A stretch of DNA of 64,000 nt, taken from assembly GCA_914767715.1 (NCBI GenBank), contig OU612066.1, positions 26,076,283 to 26,140,282 of the forward strand, written 5' to 3'. Source of the stretch: Membranipora membranacea. Lineage: Eukaryota > Bryozoa > Gymnolaemata > Cheilostomatida > Membraniporidae. A program made the position numbers and the translations under genes. Within the stretch, counting starts at the first letter, position 1, and each line of letters opens with the position of its first letter. Below are positions 21,531 to 31,625 of this stretch, one piece after another. Below the pieces are notes generated by a model, which was not told the origin of the DNA, searched no databases, and saw only the letters and a list, made by a program, of their open reading frames with translations.

Positions 21531-21692
21531 ATGGAGGAGTTGATAATATCTGTAGTAAAATCACATCCTCCTATTTATGATAAAAAAGACCATAACTACA
21601 AAGATAGGAGTGGTGCTGTAGTGAAAATATGGAAGGTAATAGCTGTATCACTTGGAAATGGAAGCTGTCCTGACATGACATCCATAGTATAG
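21531..21692 (+). CDS. Short MADF (Myb/SANT-like)-domain ORF inside the 3.27-kb transposon
   Basis: A 53-codon ORF begins MEELIISVVKSHPPIYDKKD, continues HNYKDRSGAVVKIWKVIAVS and ends LGNGSCPDMTSIV. This follows the first two helices of MADF domains (xLIexVxxHPxLxDxxxxxYKDxxxxxxxWxxIAxxLG). The third helix (KWxxLRxxY) is missing, so this is a truncated domain or a first exon whose continuation I could not place. MADF/Myb-like proteins are encoded by some PIF/Harbinger-type transposons, whose 3-bp target duplication differs from the 8 bp seen here, and MADF genes are also common in invertebrate hosts. The ORF could be transposon-borne or captured. It is the only coding-looking segment in the interior. 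Confidence 0.55.
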   Translation: MEELIISVVKSHPPIYDKKDHNYKDRSGAVVKIWKVIAVSLGNGSCPDMTSIV

Positions 21693-23189
21693 CATAGGAA
21701 AATCAATTTTACAGAAGACTGAAATTTTATTTGGTGAAGATTCAAAGTGACAAAGACCCGGATTTAATATGACATCTATATCCGGTCATTTGTTAACACG
21801 CCCATTAAATAGCATTGGTCAATCGATTGAACTGAGGGAGGTCATTGGTCAATCTAGGCACCTGATTTATTATCACTAAAATGTATTTTCTCTCTCAGTT
21901 AAAGGGGGGTACGGGTCAGATTCACTTTTTCCCGTCCCTATCCAGGTTGATAGATCACCCAATTCCGATTATGTACATGTGCTCCGATTTGGCGCCAAAT
22001 ACACCATAACAATTTGTTTACATTTATAAGCAGGAATATGATGTCATATGTAGGGCTCTCATAAACAATGCCCCATCAATCAATAATGATTGATTTACAT
22101 TTAGCGATTTTTCTCAGTAAATATTTAGTATTTTTGAAAATCATTATAGCTACACATTCCTCAACTATATTTGACTCTGCTGATGTAGTTTTGAAACCTA
22201 ATTTTCTTTTTTTTCAGAAGAAAATTAGATGTAAAAAAGTTTAGTAATACAATAATTTTCAGTTCAGTTTATAGTTAAATTACAGTGTCACAATGTGTGT
22301 GAAAGCAGGTGCACTGCATGATATTGATTTTCTAATGAAATATAATTCAATATATCATTAATCATCATGATTTACGCTATTAAATATGGCTCAATGTAGC
22401 CGTCTTGACAAGACATGCTATGCTCAGTGTAATTACAGTGATCTCATAAGTTTTTAGGATTTAATTTTGAGCATAGCAAATTGGTAAAAGTAAGTCTCAT
22501 AAAAAAAATGTTGGTCCATTTATTACTCCCCGCAAAAGTAAATCCCTGTAGATAGACTACCAAGTGTCTACAATTAATGCTGGATCTGAATTACACTCCA
22601 TCTGTAATACCAATTTAAACAAGTTAAAAACTATCTTCTTTTATAGTAACCAAAAAGGATATGAGAATAGGATATCATGTAATATCATGTGATGTCCATT
22701 AAATTATAAAAAAGCAGGCAATAGTAAAGCGATTAATAATTAGTTCACACCCAACAGAAACTGCAAAGCCGACCACACACACACACACCAGGATACAGTC
22801 CATTAGTAAATCATTGTTTATTGTTATTAATGTGTATTTGAATGTTATTATTTCTGCCACTAGGCAAGTATTATAATTATGGCATTTCCAGTGACAGCCA
22901 GATGGTTCTTTGTGACAACCTGATACATGATAGGTGGTGGCTGTTACATACCTAGCAGGCAAAGGAAAGTATAGTCATTGTATCACAGTTACATACTGGT
23001 GGTTCAGAAGATCCACTCTGGCCTGGCTTATCCATTGTGAACAAATAGTGCTTAGCTTGATGAGTGTTACAACTGCTGTGTACTCAGAAGATGAATTAGT
23101 CATTTCTTTGGTAATTGTGTATTCACCAAGTAAATTCGATTGCTTGCGTCCTCAGTTGTTCCAAGGAAGAAAGTCCTGAACTTCATGGT

Positions 23190-24010
23190 TATACTTGAGC
23201 TACAAGGCAGAACAGACCATCAAAATGATCTCCACAAGCTACAGAATCTATTGCAATTTTTAAACTCAAAATCCCATCGAAATTGATAAGGAAATAAACT
23301 TTAAAACAGGGCTGAAACTGCAAAAAAAAGTATAGCTTCGAGTCTAAGCACCGTTTTCAGTAGCTTGCTTTTTTGATAATATTTGAGCTACAAAGCTAAA
23401 CAGACTATTAAAATGATCACCAGAAGCTGCAGAATTGATAGCAATTTTCAAACTCAAAATTCCAACAAAATTGTTTGAGAAATAAGCATTTAATCAGGAC
23501 TGAAACTGCAAAAAGAATTATGGCTTCGAGTCTATGCACTGTTTTCAATAGCTTGGTTTTTTGATAATATTTAAGCTACGAAGCTAAACAGACTATCAAA
23601 ATGGTCACCAGAAGCTGCTGAGTCTATTGCAATTTTCAAACTCAAAATTCAATCAAAATTGTTTGAGATATAAGCATTTATTCAGGACTGAGACTGCAAA
23701 AAAAATTATAGCTCTAAGTCTATGCACCGTTTTCAATAGCTTGCTTTTTTGATAATATTTGAGCTATGAAGCTAAACAGACTATCAAAACGATCACCAGA
23801 AGCTGCTGAATCTATTGCAATTTTCAAACTTAAATTCCGATCGAAGCCATTAGGGTTATCAACATTTAACCAGAGCTGGGACAGGTAAATCGATGATAGC
23901 CATCAGTAAAAATCACTGTTGCTACACCCTCCAGTGACGTCGCGTCACCATAATTAAGTGCCTCACTTCAGCTATAGAGCGTCCTGTCTAGGTTTATTAT
24001 TAAGTCTATG
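23190..24010 (-). repeat. Right inverted arm of the 3.27-kb element, four 188-bp modules
   Basis: Module starts (ATTTGAGCTAC or close variants) fall at 23193, 23381, 23569 and 23757, an exact 188-bp spacing. The outermost part has the CTCCAGTGACGTCGCGTCAC box and the CCTGTCTAGGTTTATTATTA terminus. The right arm has about two modules more than the left, so arm length differs by whole modules. Confidence 0.8.
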
Positions 24011-24352
24011 GTTATTCCATGGCTTACTCAGCGATGTTTTATTTATTTAGCCTTGGTCTGCGTCTGCTGAGCTAGCAAAATGTAACTTATTGTACTATCT
24101 TTAATAATCTGCCGTATAATGCAAAGTGTAGCACAAAGAATCCTATCACCAAAACATGACTAATACATTATATCAAGCACTAATTCTCAACGGGTGCTAA
24201 TAATATTGAAGGATTTTTTATTTAGCTTCAATGTAATTATTATGAAACAAAAATATAATAATGATGATATTTGCTTGGTAATATGTAAATTTAGGCAACA
24301 AATATTAGAGACACAACTAGTGCTGTATTCAGGGTTGAGTCAAGGAGGCAAC

Positions 24353-24441
24353 GCGTCAACGAGTCAACGAGTCAACGAGTCAACGAGTCAACGAGTCAAC
24401 GAGTCAACGAGTCAACGAGTCAACGAGTCAACGAGTCAACG
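24353..24441. repeat. 8-bp tandem repeat (GAGTCAAC)n
   Basis: About ten head-to-tail copies of GAGTCAAC, followed directly by an 11-bp repeat. Confidence 0.9.
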
Positions 24442-24446
24442 GTCAT

Positions 24447-24537
24447 GTTAGGGTCAAGTTAGGGTCAAGTTAGGGTCAAGTCAGGGTCAAGTCAGGGTCA
24501 AGTCAGGGTCAAGTCAGGGTCAAGTCAGGGTCAAGTC
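24447..24537. repeat. 11-bp tandem repeat (GGGTCAAGTYA)n
   Basis: About eight copies; the first are GGGTCAAGTTA and the rest GGGTCAAGTCA, a clean variant switch along the array. Confidence 0.9.
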
Positions 24538-24600
24538 GTGTGAGAGGTCTACATCCTTCTGGATCTCAACTACTAGAGTGACGGTCAAAATACTGCGCAA

Positions 24601-24664
24601 CTGGACTCGAACCTGAGACCTGGTGCACTACAGTCCACAATCTAACCACTATGCTATAGATTTT
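24601..24664 (-). repeat. tRNA-like segment (SINE head)
   Basis: On the minus strand, A box TAGCATAGTGG (24646-24656) and B box GGTTCGAGTCC (24603-24613) are correctly spaced, but the anticodon arm does not fold well. It is more likely a SINE head than a tRNA gene. No clear tail was delimited. Confidence 0.5.
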
Positions 24665-25536
24665 AGGTGATGATTTCGGAAATAGAGACTATACGATGAT
24701 AAAACATATAGATATTAGTCATGCTTTTGCTGTGATTATTATGAATGGCTTACAACACTACATAAAGCTTTCTTCAGACATCTATAATTCGATAAATAGT
24801 TGATAGAATTTGATGAAACTTGGTCTCAACATAGTTCATAATGTCTAGATGATATATTACAAACTGAATCAAACTTAACATGTACTATTACTATGAGCTA
24901 ATTGCACTAGTGATTAGTGGATGAATATCCATCATTCTTTTAAATTGTGATATCTGAAGAGGAGTAGGACATCCACTTATGAAGTCATAATGTAAATCCA
25001 TTTCACCGCTCTTTCGACTCGACCAAACTCGTACCCGAATTTAGGGAAATTTCAGTGGCTCGGCTCATTTTCATTTTTACTGGCTCAATACAACACTAGA
25101 CACAACTGCCTCAACAAAAATAGTGTTCAATAATGTTTATTGCGACGGTGACCTTTTGATCGGTGCTGTTCCCCCCCCCCCCCATTTTATTAGCCGCTGC
25201 ACTATTCATGTACAATTGTTATCACTAATTATTCACATTGCCACAATTAGCAGTAGAAATTTAGGCTGTGGTTATTTATTATAAGTTTTGTTTGTGACTA
25301 TTAATCTGATCATGGGTGGCAGCATTAGAAAATGAGAAAAACTGATGGCAGTAGAATTATTATTAATTTTATGATTAACATAACCTATACATGCTGGAAA
25401 CTTCAGAATAGGAGTTAGATTATTTTTATGTTTAATAACTATTTATTATCAAATAAATGACATACGTAGCAATGCCATGTACTAACCAATTTTCATCATA
25501 TGTTTTATAATTAATCTTGGGTTTATGAGACATGTA

Positions 25537-26120
25537 TGATCGGCAAACAGTCAGCATCATTGCAACGTACCAACCCTAGCAAATGTCCTACTTGCCAGCA
25601 AACGGAAATTTTGGTGCGCCACCTCAGCATTATTACAACGTGCCACCCTAGCAATTCTGACATCCTATATAAGGCAGGGCCCACCGTATTAAGTTTGGTG
25701 TCGTCTTTAGACTTTGGCAGCAAGGGTTTGCCATAGTAGTAGCATTTGAGACTTTGGCAGCAAGGGTTTGCCAGAGATTAGCATAAAGGTTGGTGGCAAG
25801 AGTTCATTAACAATCATAGCATCAACTTTGACAGCAAGGGTTTGTCAAAGGGTATCATAGACTTTGGTAGCAAGGGTTTACCAAGAGTATCATTTTTAGA
25901 CATTGGCGGTATGAGCTTACTAAGGTGAAATACAGAGTTCAGGATTACGGGTTGAAGACATAGTGACAGAGGCGATCACAAAGAGGAATTACAAAGTTCA
26001 GGATTACGAGTTGAAGACATAGTGACAGAGGCGTACACAAAGAACAATTACAGAGTTCAAGATTACGAGTTTGAAGACACAGAGACAGGAGCGTTCACAA
26101 AGAAGAATTACAGACTTCAC
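25537..26120. repeat. Repeat cluster with promoter-like core (possible LTR/TRIM remnant)
   Basis: Order of parts: a ~78-bp direct repeat (AACGTACCAACCCTAGCAA at 25562 and AACGTGCCACCCTAGCAA at 25638); a TATATAAGGCAGGGCCCACC core promoter-like block near 25663; five copies (25700-25925) of a dyad TTTGGCAGCAAGGGTTTGCC with compensating changes; then three and a half copies of a 59-bp unit (starts 25931, 25990, 26049, 26109) containing TTCAGGATTACGAGTTGAAG. No terminal repeat pair or primer-binding site was proven. Confidence 0.5.
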
Positions 26121-26419
26121 TAGAATATAGCAAGTACCGTATTATTTATAAGGCAATTATTTTTAAGACCTTGAAGATTTATTTATATCTCAAATTTCAT
26201 GAAGTTAAAGTGTCATTTGATTTTGTTTTCAATAAATTCAAAATTTGCAAGAGGCTAATATTTTCTAGCCGGGCAGGTGGCACTTCAGGGTATTTATTGG
26301 CATACCTAAAGAGGGGCGTAAAGCAGTTTATTTTCGCAAGTGAAACTGCTTCGCTTGGGTCAAATACTTTTAATAAGTTGACATAACTATTGGAGAGCTT
26401 GAATCAAAGTCATCCTTTG

Positions 26420-27025
26420 ATTTATTTATTTATTTATTGAGGTATTCTAAAAGCTTATAATTAAAGCAAATTAAAAATAACTTGTTGACCTCACACACAT
26501 TAACATAGATACAAAAAATGACCTGAATAAAAAGATATAAGTGGTAGGGTGTTACATACTATATAGTGTGTAGGATAATGAAAGCATGGTATCATAAATT
26601 GCATGAATAAGATGAAAAAAGAAAAGAAGAAACAGAGAGTGGCAAACAAAAATACAAGTTAACAACATTAGGTAGGATTAAATGATGATTCATGAGGCTT
26701 GGTTGATTTAGTTACAAATGTATGAAAAGTATGTGGCATAGTGATCTATGGTTGTGGCAATGACTTTATAATCTTTACAATCTTTAGTAAATATTTATAA
26801 TCTTTATAAATACTTCAAAGTATTTATAATCTTTGGTTGTGCTCTAATAAGCTTTCTCTCCCTAAATGGCCAATGTATGAAATCCCATTAACTTGCTGTA
26901 ATAGCCCTGCAGACATAAAGCTCTGCTCTAAATGTGTTTTTTTCGGTTGATGAGGAATTCCAATTAATATCTCCAACCAGAATAAATTTATGGCCAATAT
27001 GTTGGTTTTGATGTAGAATTTTATA
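26420..27025 (-). mobile_element. LINE fragment: endonuclease piece and 3' tail
   Basis: At 26831-27025 the minus strand encodes an APE-type endonuclease segment with FILVGDINWNSSSTEK (the GDxN motif region), followed by stops. The stretch is nearly identical to 30094-30287, so both come from one LINE family. Toward 26420 the sequence ends in (TTTA)n, which reads as an AAAT tail on the minus strand. The RT part is missing, so this copy is internally deleted. Confidence 0.55.
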
Positions 27026-27069
27026 GTTGTTTATCAAAAAGTTCTAAGCTACCACCATCACAAGCAAGG

Positions 27070-27944
27070 CCTAAACATATCAGCCTTCAATCGTAAATCT
27101 TGTAAAGAGCTTTCTCACTGATCGCTCTCAATGTGTTAGGTATCAAGACCACACCTCCAGCTACCAACCCTGTCATATAAGGGTACCACAGTGCACTATA
27201 ATGGGGCCGATCTTGTGGAACACTTTCATAAATGACCTGACTCCAGATGCAGACTTTGTGAAGTATGCTGACGACACCACCATATACACTGCCGTATCAT
27301 CAGCAGATGCTCTCGTCAGCAACACAACAGCACACAAAGCCACTGTATCACTACATAGTAACATACTACAGAAAGCTGCCGACTATGCATCACAGTGGTG
27401 TAATGACAACTTTATGCTACTCAATGCTTCTGAGTCCACAGCTATGAACTTTACACTCCAGAAGTCGATTTCCATTGACCCAGTAACAATCAACGGCGCA
27501 AATGTGCGAATCGGCAATCACACCAAACTGCTAGGAGTAACATACGATTCTCACATGAAGTTCACTAACCATGTTGACAATGTTATCTCCAAATCTCGAT
27601 CAGCCTACCATGCACTTGTTAATCTAAAGAAAGCAGGTGTCGCTACATCAGGTCTTGTGCTATTTTATCAGGCTCGCATACTGTCAATCATCTCGTATGC
27701 AGCACCGAGCTGGTACCCATATATAGCAAAATATGATAAAGACAAGCTCGAGAGATACCAAAGGCTGTGCTTGTTCATTATTCTTCCCCGACTAGAACAC
27801 TACGCCGATAGGTTGGCGTTTCTCAAATTAGCGGAACTCAATGTGTATCTAGATATAGTATGCCTCCGGTATGCCAATAAGATCTTAGCTGATGACCATC
27901 ATATTCACATGTCCACTCCATTTCACTTTTCTCAAACGTCCTGA
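27070..27944 (+). pseudogene. LINE reverse-transcriptase fragment
   Basis: The frame is open from about 27070, with SFLTDRSQCVRYQ, a PQCTIMGPILWNTFINDL block (motif like GVPQGSILGPLLF) and VKYADDTTIYT (catalytic YADD), then the thumb region LGVTYDSHMKFTNHVDNV and SIISYAAPSWYPY. It ends at a stop at 27942. Fingers, endonuclease and ORF1 are absent, so it is a 5'-truncated non-LTR retrotransposon remnant. It points opposite to the endonuclease piece next to it. Confidence 0.8.
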
Positions 27945-28069
27945 ATACCCACACCTATGTTTGATCCCGTTAATAAATCCTTTATTAGGGGCAGGAGGTG
28001 GTGTAGCTAATCGGCACACAACTGTAGACGATGATGAGGTTTTGCAGGTGATTTTGGTTGACATTGAAA

Positions 28070-28190
28070 TCCGAGAGGAGATGATGTTGACATGAATTAT
28101 TCAATTATAGTGTTTTAGGCTATTGTAATAAGCTTTTTAGGGAAGGTAGTGCCTCTTTCGCCTCCCCTAGAACTACAGGCCTGCGAGAGT
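28070..28190. repeat. Dispersed repeat, family C copy 2
   Basis: ATTATTCAATTATAGTGTTTTAGGC, GGGAAGG..GCCTCCCC and CAGGCCTG appear in the same order as at 12066-12200. Confidence 0.5.
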
Positions 28191-29150
28191 TATTTTTTGT
28201 ATACCCGGCTCCATATACCAGTCTTCGAGGAGTGCCAAGTTCTTAAAAGCCCATGCCAAGGTTGTGAGACATTATAAAGCTAATAAAGTAGGACAAAGTA
28301 GCAAAAAAGTGTCCCATAAAATTTAAAAGTATGCTTTAAAGACCAGCCAAGCACCTTTTCTCTCAGCAAAACATCCACCAGACCTGCCATGAGTCGCTAC
28401 AGACTGGTTGGAAGATAGGCTTTATTGTGTAAGATGGATAAATTTTAACGCATCTCAAGCTCAATATTCATCTTAAATGATTTCCAAGTATTCATAAATA
28501 CTGGTAAATACTAGTATATTACTCATCTTAAATGACTTTCAAGCGCTCACAAATACTCATCTAATTAAATCTGTAATTTCCGAATTGAATTCTTTGATAA
28601 ACTTGCATATTTCAAAAAGTTGTGTACGGAAAATTGACGCTGGGTAATCAATTGCTACAATTGCTACAGGTCTTGGATATTTGAGGTGATGTAGTCTGTA
28701 TAGCTCAAAGATTATAGATTGAGGCTACATATCAGAGTGATTACCTGGTCGGCAAATAGTTTTCCCAAACAGATTGTCCTTTTTAAGGGATGCATTCGAA
28801 TTAGGTGAAATAATGACATCAGCCCTTGACATACAAACTGAAATTGGCAGTTGAATCATTTCAAATGATATTCCAACATTTTTTAGCCTTTGATGATTGA
28901 GAACCTTTAATTGTGATCAACAGACGTGCCTCTTGTTTACTCTATAGGAAGTGAAACTGACAGATCAGGTTCATGACCTCAGCTGATCGGCAGGAACTGT
29001 GAGCAAGAATTCTCTGCCTATCAATTACTGCTATCAACAATTAGATGAAGAACAAGGCCGTTAAGAAAGAAATGGTAGGGGAGGCAAAATTCCGAGGCTA
29101 GTCAGAAGCATCAATAGCAGGGGTGCTGTTACTAAGCAATTTTAAGGCAT
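28191..29150. other. Non-coding stretch between repeats
   Basis: AT-rich DNA with a loose duplication of ACTCATCTTAAATGA (near 28470 and 28522). No exon, RNA gene or element end recognised. Confidence 0.4.
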
Positions 29151-29286
29151 TTAATTAGCAAATGGAAATCCCAAAAGACCTGATTCAGACATGAAATAAT
29201 CAATATCAATATCATTTTTGGACCACTCCATTCAGCTTTCTAAGGGAGGCAAGGCCTCCCTGCCTCCCCTATAAATACGGGCCTGC
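29151..29286. repeat. Dispersed repeat, family C copy 3
   Basis: TTAGCAAATGGAAATCCC, then a GGGAGGC..GCCTCCCC dyad and ACGGGCCTG, the same order as the copies at 12066 and 28070. Confidence 0.5.
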
Positions 29287-30093
29287 ACCAGCCAGGCCAC
29301 CAGCATTGACCAAAACTCTGAGCTAAGACCGCACTTTGGCCACAGATTGCTTACCTGTCAGTATTTTTTTATCCTCCTTCCATCTACATAAGAGCGCAAG
29401 GTAATCACTACGCAAATATTGTTGGATTTGAGTAGTCCCAATTCATGGCCATTGGGGTAACATAGACTCCTTGGCAAGTTTGGTGAAAGGGATATGATAT
29501 TGTACGATAGCATAGTACAATAGCATAGTACAATTATAGCACAATGACACTGTGTTGATTGTCGGCATTTGCTTGCGTTATATTTTGTTGGTACAGGCAA
29601 TTCAGGAAGATAATTCTTACAAACGATTTCTTGTTCGTCTCGGACAAAATTGTAGTGAACATGGTTTGGATTTGGCTTTTTCAGTGGATAGGCTACTGTT
29701 CAACGATAGCATTTTCAAAATACACCCAAATGTTTGAGCTTAAATTTTACACAAATGTCATCCCAATATTTTTATTATTGAAAATCACAAATGTAATTAT
29801 GCTGGATGTGTATAGGATTATGATAATTGTGTGTCTGGAGGGCTCACCCCTAATAACACACATAATATTCTTTGTGAAATAATCTGCTGCATTTTCAGTG
29901 AGCTGTATCTGTATGGTCGACCTTGGTGTATTTATCACCATTTAGGAATTGCAGTCCTGAAATAACCATTGACAGCATTCATGTTACAGTTGAATTTGTA
30001 CATTTTTTCAAAATCGTGCCCTGGGACTGTATCTATACTGCCACAAGTTATAATGTTGTTACTTTTGAGGATTCGGTTAGCTAAACAGGTGGG

Positions 30094-30712
30094 CTTTGGT
30101 TGTGCTCTAATAAGCTTTCTCTCCCTAAATGGCTATGTATGAAATCCCATTAACTTGCTGTAATAGCCCTGCAGACATGAAGCTCTGCTCTAAATGTGTT
30201 TTTTCGGTTGATGAGGAATTCTAATTAATATTAAAATCTCCAAGCAGAATAATTTTATGGCCAACATATTGGTTTTGATGTAGAATTGAGCTCATCATTG
30301 TCATGAATTCGGTTTTGTTAGCATCAGACGGAAGATAAATTGATCTGATGATGTAAGCCGTGTTGGTTGTTTGAGGAGGGTATTTTTATCCAAACCGAGT
30401 CACAGTTTAACACTTAATTGACTTATTATAGAGAATTTATATGAAGATTTTACAAAGAGCGCAGCACCACCTCCCCGGGTTTTGGTTGTAGATTTTCTGT
30501 CACATCTAGCTATTGAAAATCCAGGCAAGTCAACAAGACTATCTGGAATATCAGGAGTGAGCCATGTAAACAGAAAAAATGTCGGTTGACTTAAAAAGAT
30601 TGAGGCTTTCATAATAAAATATCTTTTTATATAATGACCTTACGTTGTGATGTAGAAGTCTCAAATTGTTGAAGGATGCAGGCTTCATGTCAGATAGGGA
30701 GCTAATGGTATT
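30094..30712 (-). pseudogene. LINE apurinic-type endonuclease domain, broken
   Basis: On the minus strand: NLRLLHHNVRSLYKKI (first endonuclease motif), DSLVDLPGFSIARCDRKS and TRGGGAALFVKSS (the RGGG core), then sequence shared with 26831-27025. Frames are shifted between these blocks and stops intervene. It continues on the other side of the hAT insertion (from 31244), which split it. Confidence 0.7.
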
Positions 30713-30720
30713 CCATATGC

Positions 30721-31235
30721 CAGGGGTGCCCAACCTATGGCTCATGAGCCACCTCGGCTCATTTTGGCTTTTTGGGTGGCTCATTTTAATATTTGCAAAT
30801 TTCACGCGCTTTTTGGCGCGAATTTCATGCGTTCAATTCATGCATGTACAATGTACATCAAATGTATGTATAGTGTATACAAGTTCATTGTACTGGGTGC
30901 CTGCATTGTAATATGTGTGTAGAGTTGTCTTCTTGCAGACTTGCCAACCTAAATTTTCCAAAATGCTTACAAAAATTTGCAAAATGCTTAAAATGCTTAC
31001 AAAACTCCAGGGCGCCTTATATGACCAGAAATTGCCTCAAAAATTTTCTCGCGCTACGCGCATAAATTCACACAATGACTTTGCTTTGGAATTTTTGCCA
31101 ACACTTATTAATGAATGAATATGATACATATATATCACTGACTGTTTCCATGTTGTCTACACGCAACGTGGTCAGCTCATTTGGTTTATTGATTTTTGAA
31201 ATGGCTCATGTGAGAGAAAAGGTTGGGCACCCCTG
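30721..31235. mobile_element. 515-bp non-autonomous hAT element with perfect 8-bp TSD
   Basis: Ends CAGGGGTGCCCAACCT and AGGTTGGGCACCCCTG are hAT-like inverted termini. CCATATGC is duplicated at 30713-30720 and 31236-31243. GGCTCAT motifs are repeated near both ends. There is no transposase ORF. It is inserted into a LINE copy and separates its endonuclease start from upstream LINE sequence. Confidence 0.9.
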
Positions 31236-31243
31236 CCATATGC

Positions 31244-31625
31244 GGTTATGGTAGCAGAGACTTTGTTCATAAATGTTAGACGAGTTTATTGATGCTTGGT
31301 TTCTTACGCTTGGATTAGCCATTGTAGGTCCTGGGAGGGAAGACGTAAAGGTTTCTCTACTCGAAGCAAAAGCTGATGCTTATTAAAGGTAATGCCGTTT
31401 GCCAGTGCATTTCCTAGCTGTGTTTCATCCTTGAAGTTAACTTTTACAGTTCGTAGAGGGTTAGTGCCATCTTTGGTCCTCATACGGTACAATGTAACGT
31501 CTTTAAATACTGTTTGGACCTCTTGTAGGAGGTCTTCATTGATTATGTAAATAGGAACATCTTTGATGATGCCAACATGTCGGCTCAGTTGAATGGGTCG
31601 TCTGGCTGATGAGCCTCCAAGTGCT
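31244..31625 (-). pseudogene. LINE ORF1-like nucleic-acid-binding segment
   Basis: The minus strand encodes DVPIYIINEDLLQEVQTVFK, VTLYRMRTKDGTNPLRTVKV and NFKDETQLGNALANGI. This resembles the RNA-binding or pre-C2HC region found in ORF1 of many animal LINEs. It lies directly upstream, in LINE order, of the endonuclease remnant at 30094-30712, so it is probably the same inserted copy. Confidence 0.5.

Larger units (their letters stand above)
20745..24010. mobile_element. 3.27-kb DNA transposon with long modular inverted arms and 8-bp TSD
   Basis: The element starts CATAGACTTAATAATAAACC then TAGACAGGAC, and ends with the exact inverse. GTTATTCC flanks it directly at 20737-20744 and 24011-24018. 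The left arm (to about 21345) and right arm (from about 23190) are inverted copies containing GTGACGCGACGTCACTGGAG, a CAGAAGCTGCTGA-type segment and AAAACGGTGCATAGACT. The arms are tandem modules of 188 bp (right-arm starts at 23193, 23381, 23569 and 23757; left-arm landmarks 189 bp apart). The interior of about 1.8 kb has one small recognisable ORF (21531-21692) and no transposase I could see. An 8-bp TSD is found in hAT, P, Mutator-like and Zisupton-type families; none is proven here. A 477-bp relative sits at 42043-42519. Confidence 0.8.

Noticed and set aside
24353-24537. Regular repeat array resembling a CRISPR
   Set aside because: The 8-bp and 11-bp units have no unique spacers and the genome is that of an animal.
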